Positions 46,970-55,312 are shown, counted from the stretch's first letter. The stretch is DNA of 64,000 nt from Glycomyces sp. TRM65418 (GCF_019710475.1 NZ_JAJFAX010000001.1:744001-808000), one strand, 5' to 3'. The notes: generated by a model not told the origin, from the letters alone. Translations and numbers: made by a program.

Positions 46970-48766
46970 TTGAGCTCCGCCACTCCGGCCATCCCCGGCT
47001 ACCGCGACTTCGAGATGGTCGCGCACGGGTCGACCGCGTTCGTCTACCGCGCCGTCCAGGAGCGGCTCGACCGGACCGTCGCGGTGAAGGTCCTGCTCGT
47101 GGACGACGACATGACCACCGCCGACTCGGTCGAGAAGGAGCTCGAGGCCACGGTCGCCGTCTCGAACCACCCGCACATCGTCTCGATCATCGACACCGGC
47201 CACACCGACACGGGCCAGCCGTACATCGTCATGGAGTACTGCGCCGAGGGCTCGTACTCGGCGATCATGAAGGCGAACGGGCCGCTCCAGGTCAACGACG
47301 TCATCGAGGTCGGCGTCAAGATCGGGCAGGCGCTCCAGGCCGCCCACAACGCGGACATCATCCACCGCGACGTCAAGCCCCAGAACATCCTGCGCGGCCA
47401 GTACGGGCCCGCGTTGGCGGACTTCGGCATCGCGCGCACTCCCGCGGCGCTGGCCGCGACGGCCGCGATCGACAAGCTCACGCCCCTGCACGCCTCCCCC
47501 GAGGCGCTGCTGCGCCAGGCGCAGACCCCCGCGAGCGACCTCTTCAGCCTCGCCTCCAGCATGTGGCACCTGCTCGCCGGGCACGCGCCCTTCGCGAACC
47601 CCGAGGGCGGCACCGACCCCGACACGCACCGGCAGCGCGTCACCTCCGACGCGCCGCCGCCGAAGCTCCCGCGCGAGGACGTCCCGGAGTGGCTGGAGGA
47701 GCTGATCGTGCGCGCGCTCGCGCGCGACCCGGCCCGCCGTCCGGCCTCGTGCCAGGCGTTCGCGGAGGAACTGCAGCGCGGCATGTACGGCGGCGGGGTC
47801 GGCAAGGCCTCGGCGCCGGCCGTCATCGGCGACGTCAGCAACGAGGAGACCGTCTACCGGCCCGAGGTCGCCTCGCGCGGCACGCGGGTGCCGCTGGACC
47901 CGTTCGCGCCGGTCCCGCCGGCGCCGCAGCCCGAACGGGGCGGCACGCTCGGGTCGACCGTGGGCGGCGGGGTCACCGGCGGCGGCACGGGCGGGTACGC
48001 CGCGCAGCTGGGCCACGCGGTCGACCCGCGGTACGCGCAGCTCGACGGCGGCGCGCCGCCGGTCTCGGCCGCGCCGTTCTCCGGGGCGCCGCTGAGCGCC
48101 CAGCCGTTCTCGGGCGCGCCGCAGGTCGCACCGTACTCCGCGCCGCCGCAGGCGCCGGTGAGCATGCAGCCTCCGGCCGTGCCGTGGAGCCCGCAGCAGT
48201 CACCGCAGGCGGGCTCGCCGATGCAGCAGCACTCCCCCGCGCCCGAGCAGGTGTTCGCGCCGCCGGTGATCGGGCGGGAGGGCGCGAAGCAGCGCAAGAC
48301 CAAGGCCTACAAGGCCCCCAAGCAGATCCAGCCTCGCCAGAAGGACGAACGGAGCCTCAAGTCCTACGTGGTCCTCGGCCTCGTGATCACGGTGCTCCTC
48401 GGCGGCGTGATGACGGTGTGGCTGTGGCTCCTCTCCTCCGACAAGAGCGAGGACGACCTCGATCAGGCGAACACCGAGGGCCAGGGCGCACCGCAGGATC
48501 TCGCGATCGAGTCCTGGGAGGGCGGTGAGGTCACCTTGTCGTGGACGGCGCCCGAGGGCGGCGAGAACCTCCAGTACGTGGTCTTCGCGCAGCGCGAGGG
48601 CGACGAGCAGGCCGAGCCGCTGAACCTCGAGGGGACCTTGGAGACCGCGTTCACCGCGAACGGGCTCATCCCGGAGGCGGACTACTGCTTCAAGGTGAGC
48701 GCGCTGTGGAGCGTCGACCGGGTCCCCATGTCCGAACCGGTCTGCACCGCCGATCTGGCGGAATGA
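46970..48766 (+). CDS. Ser/Thr kinase with external fibronectin III domain
   Basis: A 598-residue receptor-like kinase. The kinase domain (10-275) has Lys40, H-R-D-V-K-P-Q-N and D-F-G-I-A, so catalysis should work; the activation segment ends S-P-E rather than A-P-E. A long Pro/Gln/Ala-rich linker (about 310-440) contains repeated A-P-F-S-G-A-P units. One membrane helix (about 466-490) is followed by an extracellular fibronectin type III domain (508-595: L-A-I-E-S-W-E-G-G-E-V-T-L-S-W... A-D-Y-C-F-K-V-S-A-L). The ligand is unknown; FN3 modules often bind carbohydrate or protein. TTG start with AGGAAG upstream. It lies after the trehalose genes. Confidence 0.88.
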   Translation: MSSATPAIPGYRDFEMVAHGSTAFVYRAVQERLDRTVAVKVLLVDDDMTTADSVEKELEATVAVSNHPHIVSIIDTGHTDTGQPYIVMEYCAEGSYSAIMKANGPLQVNDVIEVGVKIGQALQAAHNADIIHRDVKPQNILRGQYGPALADFGIARTPAALAATAAIDKLTPLHASPEALLRQAQTPASDLFSLASSMWHLLAGHAPFANPEGGTDPDTHRQRVTSDAPPPKLPREDVPEWLEELIVRALARDPARRPASCQAFAEELQRGMYGGGVGKASAPAVIGDVSNEETVYRPEVASRGTRVPLDPFAPVPPAPQPERGGTLGSTVGGGVTGGGTGGYAAQLGHAVDPRYAQLDGGAPPVSAAPFSGAPLSAQPFSGAPQVAPYSAPPQAPVSMQPPAVPWSPQQSPQAGSPMQQHSPAPEQVFAPPVIGREGAKQRKTKAYKAPKQIQPRQKDERSLKSYVVLGLVITVLLGGVMTVWLWLLSSDKSEDDLDQANTEGQGAPQDLAIESWEGGEVTLSWTAPEGGENLQYVVFAQREGDEQAEPLNLEGTLETAFTANGLIPEADYCFKVSALWSVDRVPMSEPVCTADLAE

Positions 48767-48944
48767 CCGCGGTCCCATTGGGATCGTCCGCCCGGGGAGA
48801 GGGACGCCTCTTCAGCGGCCTTATTCGGGGAGCCGCCGGACAATGACCGATCGCTTTTATCGAACAAATGATCGATTAATTGCGGTGGGACCGAAGGGCG
48901 CCGGGGCGACGGCTCGAAAGTGGAGACTTCGGCGACGAAGAAAA

Positions 48945-48974
48945 GCGCTCCACGCCCTCTCGGGCATGGAGCGC
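48945..48974 (-). terminator. Rho-independent terminator with U-tract
   Basis: GCGCTCCA (48945-48952) and TGGAGCGC (48967-48974) form an eight-base-pair stem, extended after one mismatch by GCCC/GGGC. On the minus strand it is followed by TTTTCTTC, a classical U-tract, the clearest one in this window. It lies 20 bases beyond the stop of the 115-residue gene. Confidence 0.85.
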
Positions 48975-48993
48975 GAACGTCGCGGGTGCGACC

Positions 48994-49341
48994 CTAAGCG
49001 GCGACGGCCTCGGCGGAGAACGCGTCCGCCTCTTCGAGGGCCTTGAGGGTCGAGTCCCAGCCCTGCTCGGGGAGCTTGGCGGCGAAGCCCTCGATCTCGG
49101 CCTTGATCTTGGCGCCGTGACCGGCGGCGGCGAGGGCCTTGACTGCCTCGGTGAACTCCTCGGAGCCCGTGGCCAGGTGCAGGGTCTTGCCGTTCGTCAG
49201 GTTGCGCAGGTACACGTGCTTCCCGTTGTTGAGCGGGATCAGGTACTTGAACTCACCGAGAACGTTGAGCCCGCCCGCAGCGCCGGCCTTCTGTCCGGCT
49301 TTGACGGAAGCGCGTGCGGTTTTGGAAGTGTTGGCTGCCAC
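48994..49341 (-). CDS. Uncharacterised 115-residue protein
   Basis: A small soluble protein I do not recognise. GTG at 49341 is chosen because GAGGAG lies six bases upstream. It has a basic, Ala/Lys/Ser-rich N-terminus (T-S-K-T-A-R-A-S-V-K-A-G-Q-K-A), then a strand-rich centre with K-Y-L-I-P-L-N-N-G-K-H-V-Y-L-R-N-L-T-N-G-K-T and a helical C-terminus. The basic start and compact size suggest a nucleic-acid or ribosome-associated protein, but no domain is named. It is the single gene of a transcript that ends at a textbook U-tract terminator. Confidence 0.7.
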   Translation of the reverse strand: MAANTSKTARASVKAGQKAGAAGGLNVLGEFKYLIPLNNGKHVYLRNLTNGKTLHLATGSEEFTEAVKALAAAGHGAKIKAEIEGFAAKLPEQGWDSTLKALEEADAFSAEAVAA

Positions 49342-49735
49342 GCCGGTCTCCTCACCATGTCGTGTAAGACGAATCTTCGGTCTGACACAGGAAGAGCAGC
49401 CCGAAAGGCGGGCTCTGAACCTGGGTTGGACCACAAAAGAAAACCGACAGTCCGCCGGTCATGCGCAAGTGTAGCTCAGGGGCGACCTGCGTCGACTAGC
49501 ACATGCACCTGGTGTGACGCATCGAATGATCGAAAAAGTGAGCCCCCGGAGCGGTTTAAGCCTAGCGCGATGCTTTCGAAGCTGTCAGTATGTAACTGAG
49601 CGGAATAGCGCGCCGGGTTCGAGTTCATCCCCCTCTCGCCCCGGCCGATACCCGTTGCACGACTGCAAGTCGTTATGCAATGACCACAAGGAGTGAGCCA
49701 GTACTCAGATACGCCGATTCCCAAGGAGGTGCGCG
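49342..49735. other. 394-bp intergenic region, divergent promoters
   Basis: This gap lies between the 115-residue gene (minus) and the DUF3145 gene (plus). It contains a hairpin AGCCCG-N5-CGGGCT (49398-49414) and a perfect palindrome ACGACT-N3-AGTCGT (49659-49673), 63 bases before the DUF3145 start, which is a candidate operator. Sequences resembling tRNA D- and T-arms were examined and rejected. No gene is visible. Confidence 0.5.
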
Positions 49736-50248
49736 ATGCAGACACGCGGCGTGATCTACATCCACTCCAGCCCGCCGGCGGTTTGCCCGCACGTCGAGTG
49801 GGCGATCGGCCGTGTCCTGGAGCGCTCCGGCTCCGCCGCCCGGCAGGGCGTGAAGCTGGGCTGGACCCCGCAGGACGCCGAGCACGGCACCATGCGCGCC
49901 GAGCGCCCCTGGACCGGCCACGCCGGGATGGGCGCGGAGTTCGCGAAGGCGCTGGCGCAGTGGCCGATGCTGCGGTTCGAGGTCACCGAGGACCCGAGCG
50001 CGGGAGTCGACGGCGAGCGGATCATGCACGTCCCGGGCCGCGGCGTCTACCGCGCCGCGATGAGCGCGGGCGGCGACATCATGATCGCGGAGGACCGCAT
50101 CCGGGCCCTCCTGGCGACCACCACCAGCGCCGAGGCGCTGCGCAGCGGGCTGGACCAGTTGCTGGGCCTGGACTGGGACCGCGAGCTCAAGCCCTACCGG
50201 CAGGCCTCCGGCGGCACCGAGCAGTCCTGGCTGTCCCAGGTCGGCTAG
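49736..50248 (+). CDS. DUF3145-family protein
   Basis: A 170-residue actinobacteria-specific DUF3145 protein. The start M-Q-T-R-G-V-I-Y-I-H-S-S-P-P-A-V-C-P-H-V-E-W-A is characteristic of the family, and the R-G-V-Y-R-A-A block follows. Its function is not known to me. AAGGAGG seven bases upstream sets the ATG. It ends before a 17-base-pair hairpin. Confidence 0.9.
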   Translation: MQTRGVIYIHSSPPAVCPHVEWAIGRVLERSGSAARQGVKLGWTPQDAEHGTMRAERPWTGHAGMGAEFAKALAQWPMLRFEVTEDPSAGVDGERIMHVPGRGVYRAAMSAGGDIMIAEDRIRALLATTTSAEALRSGLDQLLGLDWDRELKPYRQASGGTEQSWLSQVG

Positions 50249-50258
50249 ACACGGCGAC

Positions 50259-50295
50259 GCGATCGGGCCCCGCGCATCGCGCGGGGCCCGATCGC
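50259..50295. terminator. 17-bp hairpin terminator
   Basis: A perfect 17-base-pair stem (50259-50275 with 50279-50295) with an ATC loop, 10 bases after DUF3145 and 24 before the stop of the convergent gene; it should act in both directions. Confidence 0.85.
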
Positions 50296-50319
50296 TCCCC
50301 CGGACGGGCCGGGAACCGT

Positions 50320-50967
50320 TTAAAGGTCGTCGGCGAGGTTGTCGAAGATCGGACCCTCGGTGCGGGAGCGCTTGAGCTCGTAGAATCCCGGGGTCGTGGT
50401 CACGGCGTAGACCCCGTCCCACAGCTTCGCGGCGGCCTCGCCCGTCGGGGCGGGGGTGACGACGGGACCGAACAGGCCGACCTGCACGCCCTCGTCGTTC
50501 TCGACCGCGACCACCGGGGTGCCGACGTCGGTGCCCACCAGATCGATGCCGTGCTGGTGCGAGGCCCGGAGCGCCGCGTCCCATTCGTCGCTCTTGCCGG
50601 CGGCCGCGAGTTCGGCCGGGAGGCCGACGGCCGCGAGCGCGTCGGGAATGTAGACGTCGGACTGCCGCTCCCGCCGGAGGTGGATCCGGTTGCCGAGGGC
50701 GGTGTAGAGCCGGCCCAGGGTCTCGTTGTCGTACTGCTCGGCCACCGCGGTGGCGACGCGCACCGCGGGGAGGGTCTTCGGCATGAGCTCGCGGTACTGC
50801 TCCGCGAGCTCGTCCAGCTTCGGCTCGTTGAGCACGAAGAGGCTCATGACGTTCCAGCGAACGCGGAGGTCGCGGTGCTTCGCCGCCTCGATGATCCAGC
50901 GGGAGGTCATCCACGCCCAGGGGCACGCGGGGTCGAACCAGAAGTCTACGGTCTTGGTTTCAGCCAT
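50320..50967 (-). CDS. DsbA-fold nitroreductase-like protein, monothiol
   Basis: A 215-residue DsbA-fold oxidoreductase, similar to the mycothiol-dependent nitroreductase group of Mycobacterium (Rv2466c). The active site is D-P-A-C-P-W-A (Cys15, Ala18): one Cys where Rv2466c has Cys-Pro-Trp-Cys. A monothiol site would act through a mixed disulphide with mycothiol. Downstream M-S-L-F-V-L-N-E and G-N-R-I-H are conserved in the group. The ATG at 50967 starts the family; a TTG-type extension is unlikely. In Mycobacterium the gene is near rpiB/pepN; here it is about 20 kb away, so the neighbourhood has been broken. Confidence 0.88.
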   Translation of the reverse strand: MAETKTVDFWFDPACPWAWMTSRWIIEAAKHRDLRVRWNVMSLFVLNEPKLDELAEQYRELMPKTLPAVRVATAVAEQYDNETLGRLYTALGNRIHLRRERQSDVYIPDALAAVGLPAELAAAGKSDEWDAALRASHQHGIDLVGTDVGTPVVAVENDEGVQVGLFGPVVTPAPTGEAAAKLWDGVYAVTTTPGFYELKRSRTEGPIFDNLADDL

Positions 50968-51066
50968 GGCCCCACAGTACTTCAAATTTAAACAAGTCTA
51001 CGAGCGGCACCGATTTATGATCGAGAGACACAGTGAAATCACGATAAAACGGATAAACTCCGCTCG

Positions 51067-51960
51067 ATGCTGGTGAATACGCGACAAGACGACATCATGG
51101 GCCGCCTCTTCGAGACCGCCGGCGAGCCATTCGACGGCCGAGGCTCGATCGGCGGGCTTGAAATCCTGACCCTCGCGCGGCTGCGCGCGAGCGCCGCCGC
51201 CCCGGCGCTGCCGTTCCGGTCCGACCGGCACTGCCTGCTCACGTTGACGTCCGGTTCGATGCAGCACGCCGTGGACTTCACGAGTCACTCACTGGGCCCC
51301 GGTCAGTGGCTGTGGACGCGGCCGGGACAGGTGCAGCAGTGGGGCGGCCTGGAGGGGGCCGAGGGGACGGTCATCCGCTTCAGCGGCGGGTTCCTGGACT
51401 CGGACACGGCGATCGGGGTGTGCGTGGACGATCCGCACGCGCCGGTGCTGCGCACCCCGGCGAGCGAGGACCACGCGCTCCTGCGCGCGGCGACGACGCA
51501 GCTGCAGTGGGAGTACTCGGCGGACCGGTTGGCGCCGGAGACCCGGTTCGAGGTGCTGCGGCATCTGCTCGCGGTGCTGGTGCTGCGGCTGGCGAGCCTG
51601 CCGGGAGCCGAGGGCGCGGGCGAGCCGAGCGAGGTCTATCTGGCGTTCCGCGACGCGGTGGAGCGGGACTTCGCGAACACGCGGCGGCTCAGCGACTACG
51701 CCAAGGCGCTGGCCTACTCCCCCAGGACGCTCTCGCGCGCGACCCTCGCGGCGGCCGGAATGCCCGCGAAGGAGTTCATCGACCGGCGGGTCATCTTGGA
51801 GGCCAAGCGGATGCTCGCGTGCTCGGCGGCCCCGGCGGCGCGCATCGGCGAACAGTTGGGGTTCACGAGCGCCACGAACTTCAACAAGTTCTTCACGCAG
51901 CGGACGGGCACGACGCCGATCGCCTTCCGAACCGAAGTCGCGGCCCCGAGGGACGTCTGA
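51067..51960 (+). CDS. AraC-family transcriptional regulator
   Basis: A 297-residue AraC/XylS regulator. The C-terminal 100 residues hold two helix-turn-helix motifs (L-S-D-Y-A-K-A-L-A-Y-S-P-R-T-L-S-R and I-G-E-Q-L-G-F-T-S-A-T-N-F-N-K-F-F... G-T-T-P-I-A-F-R). The N-terminal ligand domain is cupin-like and has no clear identity. The start is uncertain: 51067 is used; an ATG at 51097 would remove ten residues, and neither has a Shine-Dalgarno. It is divergent from the DsbA-like gene and may regulate it; the ligand is unknown. Confidence 0.88.
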   Translation: MLVNTRQDDIMGRLFETAGEPFDGRGSIGGLEILTLARLRASAAAPALPFRSDRHCLLTLTSGSMQHAVDFTSHSLGPGQWLWTRPGQVQQWGGLEGAEGTVIRFSGGFLDSDTAIGVCVDDPHAPVLRTPASEDHALLRAATTQLQWEYSADRLAPETRFEVLRHLLAVLVLRLASLPGAEGAGEPSEVYLAFRDAVERDFANTRRLSDYAKALAYSPRTLSRATLAAAGMPAKEFIDRRVILEAKRMLACSAAPAARIGEQLGFTSATNFNKFFTQRTGTTPIAFRTEVAAPRDV

Positions 51961-52010
51961 GCGCGTCACGGGCGGGCGGAGGAGGCCGCCGGACGGCGGG
52001 CGCCACGTCG

Positions 52011-52191
52011 GTCCGCAGGAGCCTCGGCGTCGGGCCCCGGTCGTCCATGACGCCCGAGGGGTCCGACGAGGCGGTCGCGTCGGGTGTGCGACCTGAAACG
52101 CCGAGCAGGGCTTCCGGTCGCCTTCGGACGGGGGAAGTCCGCAAGGGCTTCGGGATCGGGCGCCGGGTTTCCGTGGCGCCCGAGGGGTCCG
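52011..52191. repeat. Pair of imperfect 55-bp direct repeats
   Basis: 52011-52065 and 52137-52191 align over 55 bases with 11 mismatches (80%), period 126. Both begin GTCCGC and end CGCCCGAGGGGTCCG. In one frame the units would read V-R-R-S-L-G-V-G and V-R-K-G-F-G-I-G with mostly conservative replacements, but the frame lacks a ribosome site and runs antisense over truB. They lie in the 271-base gap between araC and truB, which holds no gene. Confidence 0.6.
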
Positions 52192-52231
52192 TCCGGCCGC
52201 GTCGCCGTCCCGCAACCGAGCCCGTCGCCGG

Positions 52232-53140
52232 TTACGACGCGGCGGCGAAGACCGTTTCCGGTTTCGCCTGCTCGCCGTTCTCGGTCATGACCGCGAGCAG
52301 GTCGCCGTCCTCATTGAGCACCGCGTAGCGGCCGGCGATCCCGGCCGCCGCAAGGGGTTTGCCGTAGGACAGCGCCTTCGCCTCGGCCTCGGTGGCCGTG
52401 CGCACCGGCATGAGCCGTGCAGCGGCCTCGCCCATGGTCAGCGCGCCCAGCGGCTCGCCCGCCTCGGACCGCTCCGCGAGCGTCTCCAGCGTCGCCGCGG
52501 CGTCGAGGCCGAAGCCGCCGATTCTGGTGCGCCGCAACGCGGTCAGGTGCCCGCCGACACCGAGCGCGTTCCCGAGGTCGCGCGCGATGGCGCGGATGTA
52601 GGTGCCCGAGGAGCAGGAGACGTCGACGTCCACGTCCACGAACGGGCCTTCACGGCGGATCGCCTCGATTTCGATGGCGGCGATGGTGACCCGCCGAGCC
52701 CGCAACTCGACCGTCTCGCCGTCGCGCACCCGCTTGTAAGCACGCTGCCCGTCGACCTTCACGGCGCTCACCGCGCTCGGCACCTGGTCGATCGCACCGG
52801 TCATCGCGGCGAGGCCCTCGCGGATCGCCTCGTCGGGCACCCCTGCGGCATCGGCGCTCGCCGTCACCTCGCCCTCGGCGTCGTCGGTGACCGTCGACTG
52901 CCCGATCCGGATGGTCGCGGCGTAGGACTTGTCCAGCCCCGACACGTAGGTCAGCAGTTTGGTGGCCTTGCCGACGGCGACGATGAGCACGCCCGTGGCC
53001 ATCGGGTCGAGCGTGCCGCCGTGGCCCACCTTGCGGGTGCCGCAGATGCGGCGCATCCGGGCGACCACCCCGTGAGAGGTGATGCCCTGCGGCTTGTCGA
53101 CGACGATGAGGCCCGGTTTCGGCGGCGGCGCTGTGGTCAC
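52232..53140 (-). CDS. truB: tRNA pseudouridine-55 synthase
   Basis: A 302-residue TruB making pseudouridine 55 in the T-loop of tRNAs. The catalytic Asp45 lies in H-G-G-T-L-D-P-M-A-T-G; G-I-T-S-H and L-L-T-Y-V-S-G-L-D-K-S-Y follow. The C-terminal PUA-like domain is present. The start is a GTG (53140). In most actinobacteria truB is the last gene of the nusA-infB-rbfA cluster; here a MATE transporter and a tiny gene lie between rbfA and truB. Same strand as rbfA and infB. Confidence 0.93.
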   Translation of the reverse strand: MTTAPPPKPGLIVVDKPQGITSHGVVARMRRICGTRKVGHGGTLDPMATGVLIVAVGKATKLLTYVSGLDKSYAATIRIGQSTVTDDAEGEVTASADAAGVPDEAIREGLAAMTGAIDQVPSAVSAVKVDGQRAYKRVRDGETVELRARRVTIAAIEIEAIRREGPFVDVDVDVSCSSGTYIRAIARDLGNALGVGGHLTALRRTRIGGFGLDAAATLETLAERSEAGEPLGALTMGEAAARLMPVRTATEAEAKALSYGKPLAAAGIAGRYAVLNEDGDLLAVMTENGEQAKPETVFAAAS

Positions 53141-53186
53141 GGTCGTAGAGGCTAACCGGCCGTCCTGCGCCGTGGCACGGCGGTGC

Positions 53187-53300
53187 CTACTGGTGCCGGT
53201 CGAGTGATTCCTGAAGGGCGCGCAGGGCCTCCGCCTTCTCCTGGTCCCAACTATCGGGACGGGTACGGCGCTTCCGTCGAGTCGATGAATCAGTGTTCAT
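53187..53300 (-). CDS. Possible 37-residue basic protein
   Basis: A short frame reading M-N-T-D-S-S-T-R-R-K-R-R-T-R-P-D-S-W-D-Q-E-K-A-E... with a basic N-terminal cluster and an amphipathic helical C-terminal half. AAGG lies eight bases upstream of the ATG. It lies between MATE and truB on their strand. It is too short for homology judgement and may not be expressed; no function is claimed. Confidence 0.45.
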   Translation of the reverse strand: MNTDSSTRRKRRTRPDSWDQEKAEALRALQESLDRHQ

Positions 53301-53366
53301 CCTCGACACCTTAACGAAGGTTCAGGCGTCTTTCCGCGCCGAATTCACATAGTGAGATGAGAATGT

Positions 53367-54692
53367 TCAGCCGCGCTCGGCGCCGGTGACGGCCCAGGCC
53401 CCGGAGCGCAGCCGCCAGAGGAGGAGCCCGAGGCGCACGAGCATGTACACCGCGATGCCGCCCCAGATGCCGGTGAGGCCCCAGCCGAAGACGAGGGTGA
53501 GCCACGTGAACGGCAGCCCGCTCGCGATCGAGACCACGGTCATGTTCCGCATGAAGCGCAGGTCGCCCGCGCCGATGAGCACGCCGTCGAGCGCGAACAC
53601 CACGCCCGCCACCGGCAGGAGGAGCACCAGCCACGGCCAGACGCGGCCGAGCTGCTCGTGCACCGCGGCCTCGGAGGTGAACAGGTCGGGCAGGACCGGC
53701 AGGAGCGCGAGCACCGCGAGGAGGAAGACGGTGCCGTAGCCGAAGCCGACGACCGTGAGGCGCCTGGCCGAGGCCCGCGCCGCTTCGGGCCGCCCCGCGC
53801 CGAGGTCGGCGCCGATGAGCGCCTGCCCGGCGATCGCCACCGCGTCGAGGGCGAGCGCCGCGAAGAACCACAGCTGCATACCGATCTGGTGGGCGCCGAG
53901 CGCGGCGGTTCCGACCCGCGCGGCCACGGCCGCCGCCGAGAACGAGCTGACCTGGAACGCGATGCCGCGGATGATGAGGTCGCCGTTGGCGACGAGCTGC
54001 TTGGACATGAGCGTCCAGTCGAGGCGCAGCGGGACGCGTTCGCGCCGCAGCGCGAGCAGGAACAGGACGCCGGAGATGGCCTGCGCGACGGCGTTGGCCC
54101 ACGCGGAGCCGACGAGGCCGAGCCCGACCGGGTACACCAGGATCGGGGCGAGGATCGCGGAGAACAGGAACGAGGCGCTCACGAACCACATGGGCCGCTT
54201 GGTGTCCTGCACCGCGCGCATCCAGCCCTGCCCGGCCCCGGCCACGAGCAGGAACGGCGCGCCGAGGACGGCGACGCGCAGCCATTCGGCGGCCGCGGAC
54301 TCCACCGCCGGATCGTCGCCCATGAGCCCGGCGACCGGACCCGCGAGGAACTGGAACGCCACGACCATCGCCAGGCCGGCGGCCAGCGCGATCCATGTGC
54401 CCTGAACGCCTTCGGCGACCGCCCCGGCCCGGTCGCCCGCGCCGAAGCGCCGAGCGGCCCGGGCCGTGGTGCCGTAGGCGAGCACCGCGCCGATGAGCGG
54501 CGCGAGACCCATGATGACGCCGCCGAGGGCGAGGCCCGCGAGCGGAACCGCGCCGAGGTGGCCGACGACGGCCGTGTCGATGAGCAGGTAGATCGGCTCC
54601 GCGGCGAGGACCACCAGCGCCGGGATCGCCAGGGCGGCGATGCGGCGGTAGGAGGCGGGCTGCGGCGCGGGAGCCGTCGTGCCCGAGGTCAC
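53367..54692 (-). CDS. MATE-family efflux transporter
   Basis: A 441-residue multidrug and toxic compound extrusion protein with 12 helices, DinF-like in length and sequence. Its features include G-A-V-L-A-Y-G-T-T-A-R-A-A-R-R-F-G-A-G in the first half and G-A-H-Q-I-G-M-Q-L-W-F in the second. It exports cationic or hydrophobic compounds in exchange for Na+ or H+. The GTG start overlaps the rbfA stop as GTGA, so it is translated with rbfA. Confidence 0.92.
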   Translation of the reverse strand: MTSGTTAPAPQPASYRRIAALAIPALVVLAAEPIYLLIDTAVVGHLGAVPLAGLALGGVIMGLAPLIGAVLAYGTTARAARRFGAGDRAGAVAEGVQGTWIALAAGLAMVVAFQFLAGPVAGLMGDDPAVESAAAEWLRVAVLGAPFLLVAGAGQGWMRAVQDTKRPMWFVSASFLFSAILAPILVYPVGLGLVGSAWANAVAQAISGVLFLLALRRERVPLRLDWTLMSKQLVANGDLIIRGIAFQVSSFSAAAVAARVGTAALGAHQIGMQLWFFAALALDAVAIAGQALIGADLGAGRPEAARASARRLTVVGFGYGTVFLLAVLALLPVLPDLFTSEAAVHEQLGRVWPWLVLLLPVAGVVFALDGVLIGAGDLRFMRNMTVVSIASGLPFTWLTLVFGWGLTGIWGGIAVYMLVRLGLLLWRLRSGAWAVTGAERG

Positions 54693-55138
54693 CGAGGAGG
54701 CTCTTCCGCCGTCTCCTCGTCGTCCTCGTCCACCACGTACGGGTTGGGGTCGCCGGCGTACGCGGCGCCTTCGGCGATCTTGTGGACCTCGGCGTCGGCC
54801 GCGGCGGCCTTGGCGAGGAGTTCCTCGATCCGGTGGGCCTGGTCGGGGACGGTGTCGGCGACGAACTGCAGTGACGGCGTGTGCCGCATCCCGAGGGCGC
54901 GGCCCACGGTGGTGCGCAGATGGCCGGTGGCGTGCTCCAGTCCGGCCGCGGAGGCCTTCACCTGCTCGTCGTCGCCGAGGACGGTGTAGAAGACCGTGGC
55001 TTCGCGCAGGTCGGGGGTCATGCGAGCGTCGGTGATGGTGACCATGCCGACCCGGGGGTCCTTGAGCTTGCGCACCGCCTGGGCGGTCAGCTCCATGACC
55101 CGCTTGGCCACCTGGGCTCGCTTGGACGCATCTGCCAT
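54689..55138 (-). CDS. rbfA: 30S ribosome-binding factor A
   Basis: A 149-residue RbfA, a KH-like 30S maturation factor for the 5' end of 16S rRNA. The start M-A-D-A-S-K-R-A-Q-V-A-K-R and the K-D-P-R-V-G-M-V-T-I-T-D-A-R segment are typical. A disordered acidic tail (D-E-D-D-E-E-T-A-E-E) extends the C-terminus. It is followed immediately by the MATE gene with overlap, and preceded by ylxP after 174 bases. Confidence 0.93.
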   Translation of the reverse strand: MADASKRAQVAKRVMELTAQAVRKLKDPRVGMVTITDARMTPDLREATVFYTVLGDDEQVKASAAGLEHATGHLRTTVGRALGMRHTPSLQFVADTVPDQAHRIEELLAKAAAADAEVHKIAEGAAYAGDPNPYVVDEDDEETAEEPPR

Positions 55139-55161
55139 CGCACTCCTGCCTTCCGCTTCAT

Positions 55162-55182
55162 GCGCACCTCTGAACGGTGCGC
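55162..55182 (-). promoter_or_regulatory. Hairpin upstream of rbfA
   Basis: GCGCACC (55162-55168), seven bases, GGTGCGC (55176-55182): a small perfect stem 24 bases upstream of the rbfA start, in the ylxP-rbfA gap. It may attenuate or process the transcript. Two imperfect copies of ACGGCTCG-TGAGCG lie further up. Confidence 0.35.
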
Positions 55183-55312
55183 CTCACTAATCTACGGCTC
55201 GCGAGCGTCGCCGAGACCGGCTCGTCCACGGCTCGTGAGCGCGCCGAGGCCCTGCCGCCGCGCACCGCGAGGGCGCGCCGCTCCCGATCGAGACAACCGC
55301 CCGTCGCCCGGG

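Noticed and set aside
49469-49640. tRNA-like words (TAGCTCAGG and GGTTCGAG)
   Set aside because: They are about 130 bases apart, the T-stem does not pair, and no anticodon arm or acceptor stem can be built.
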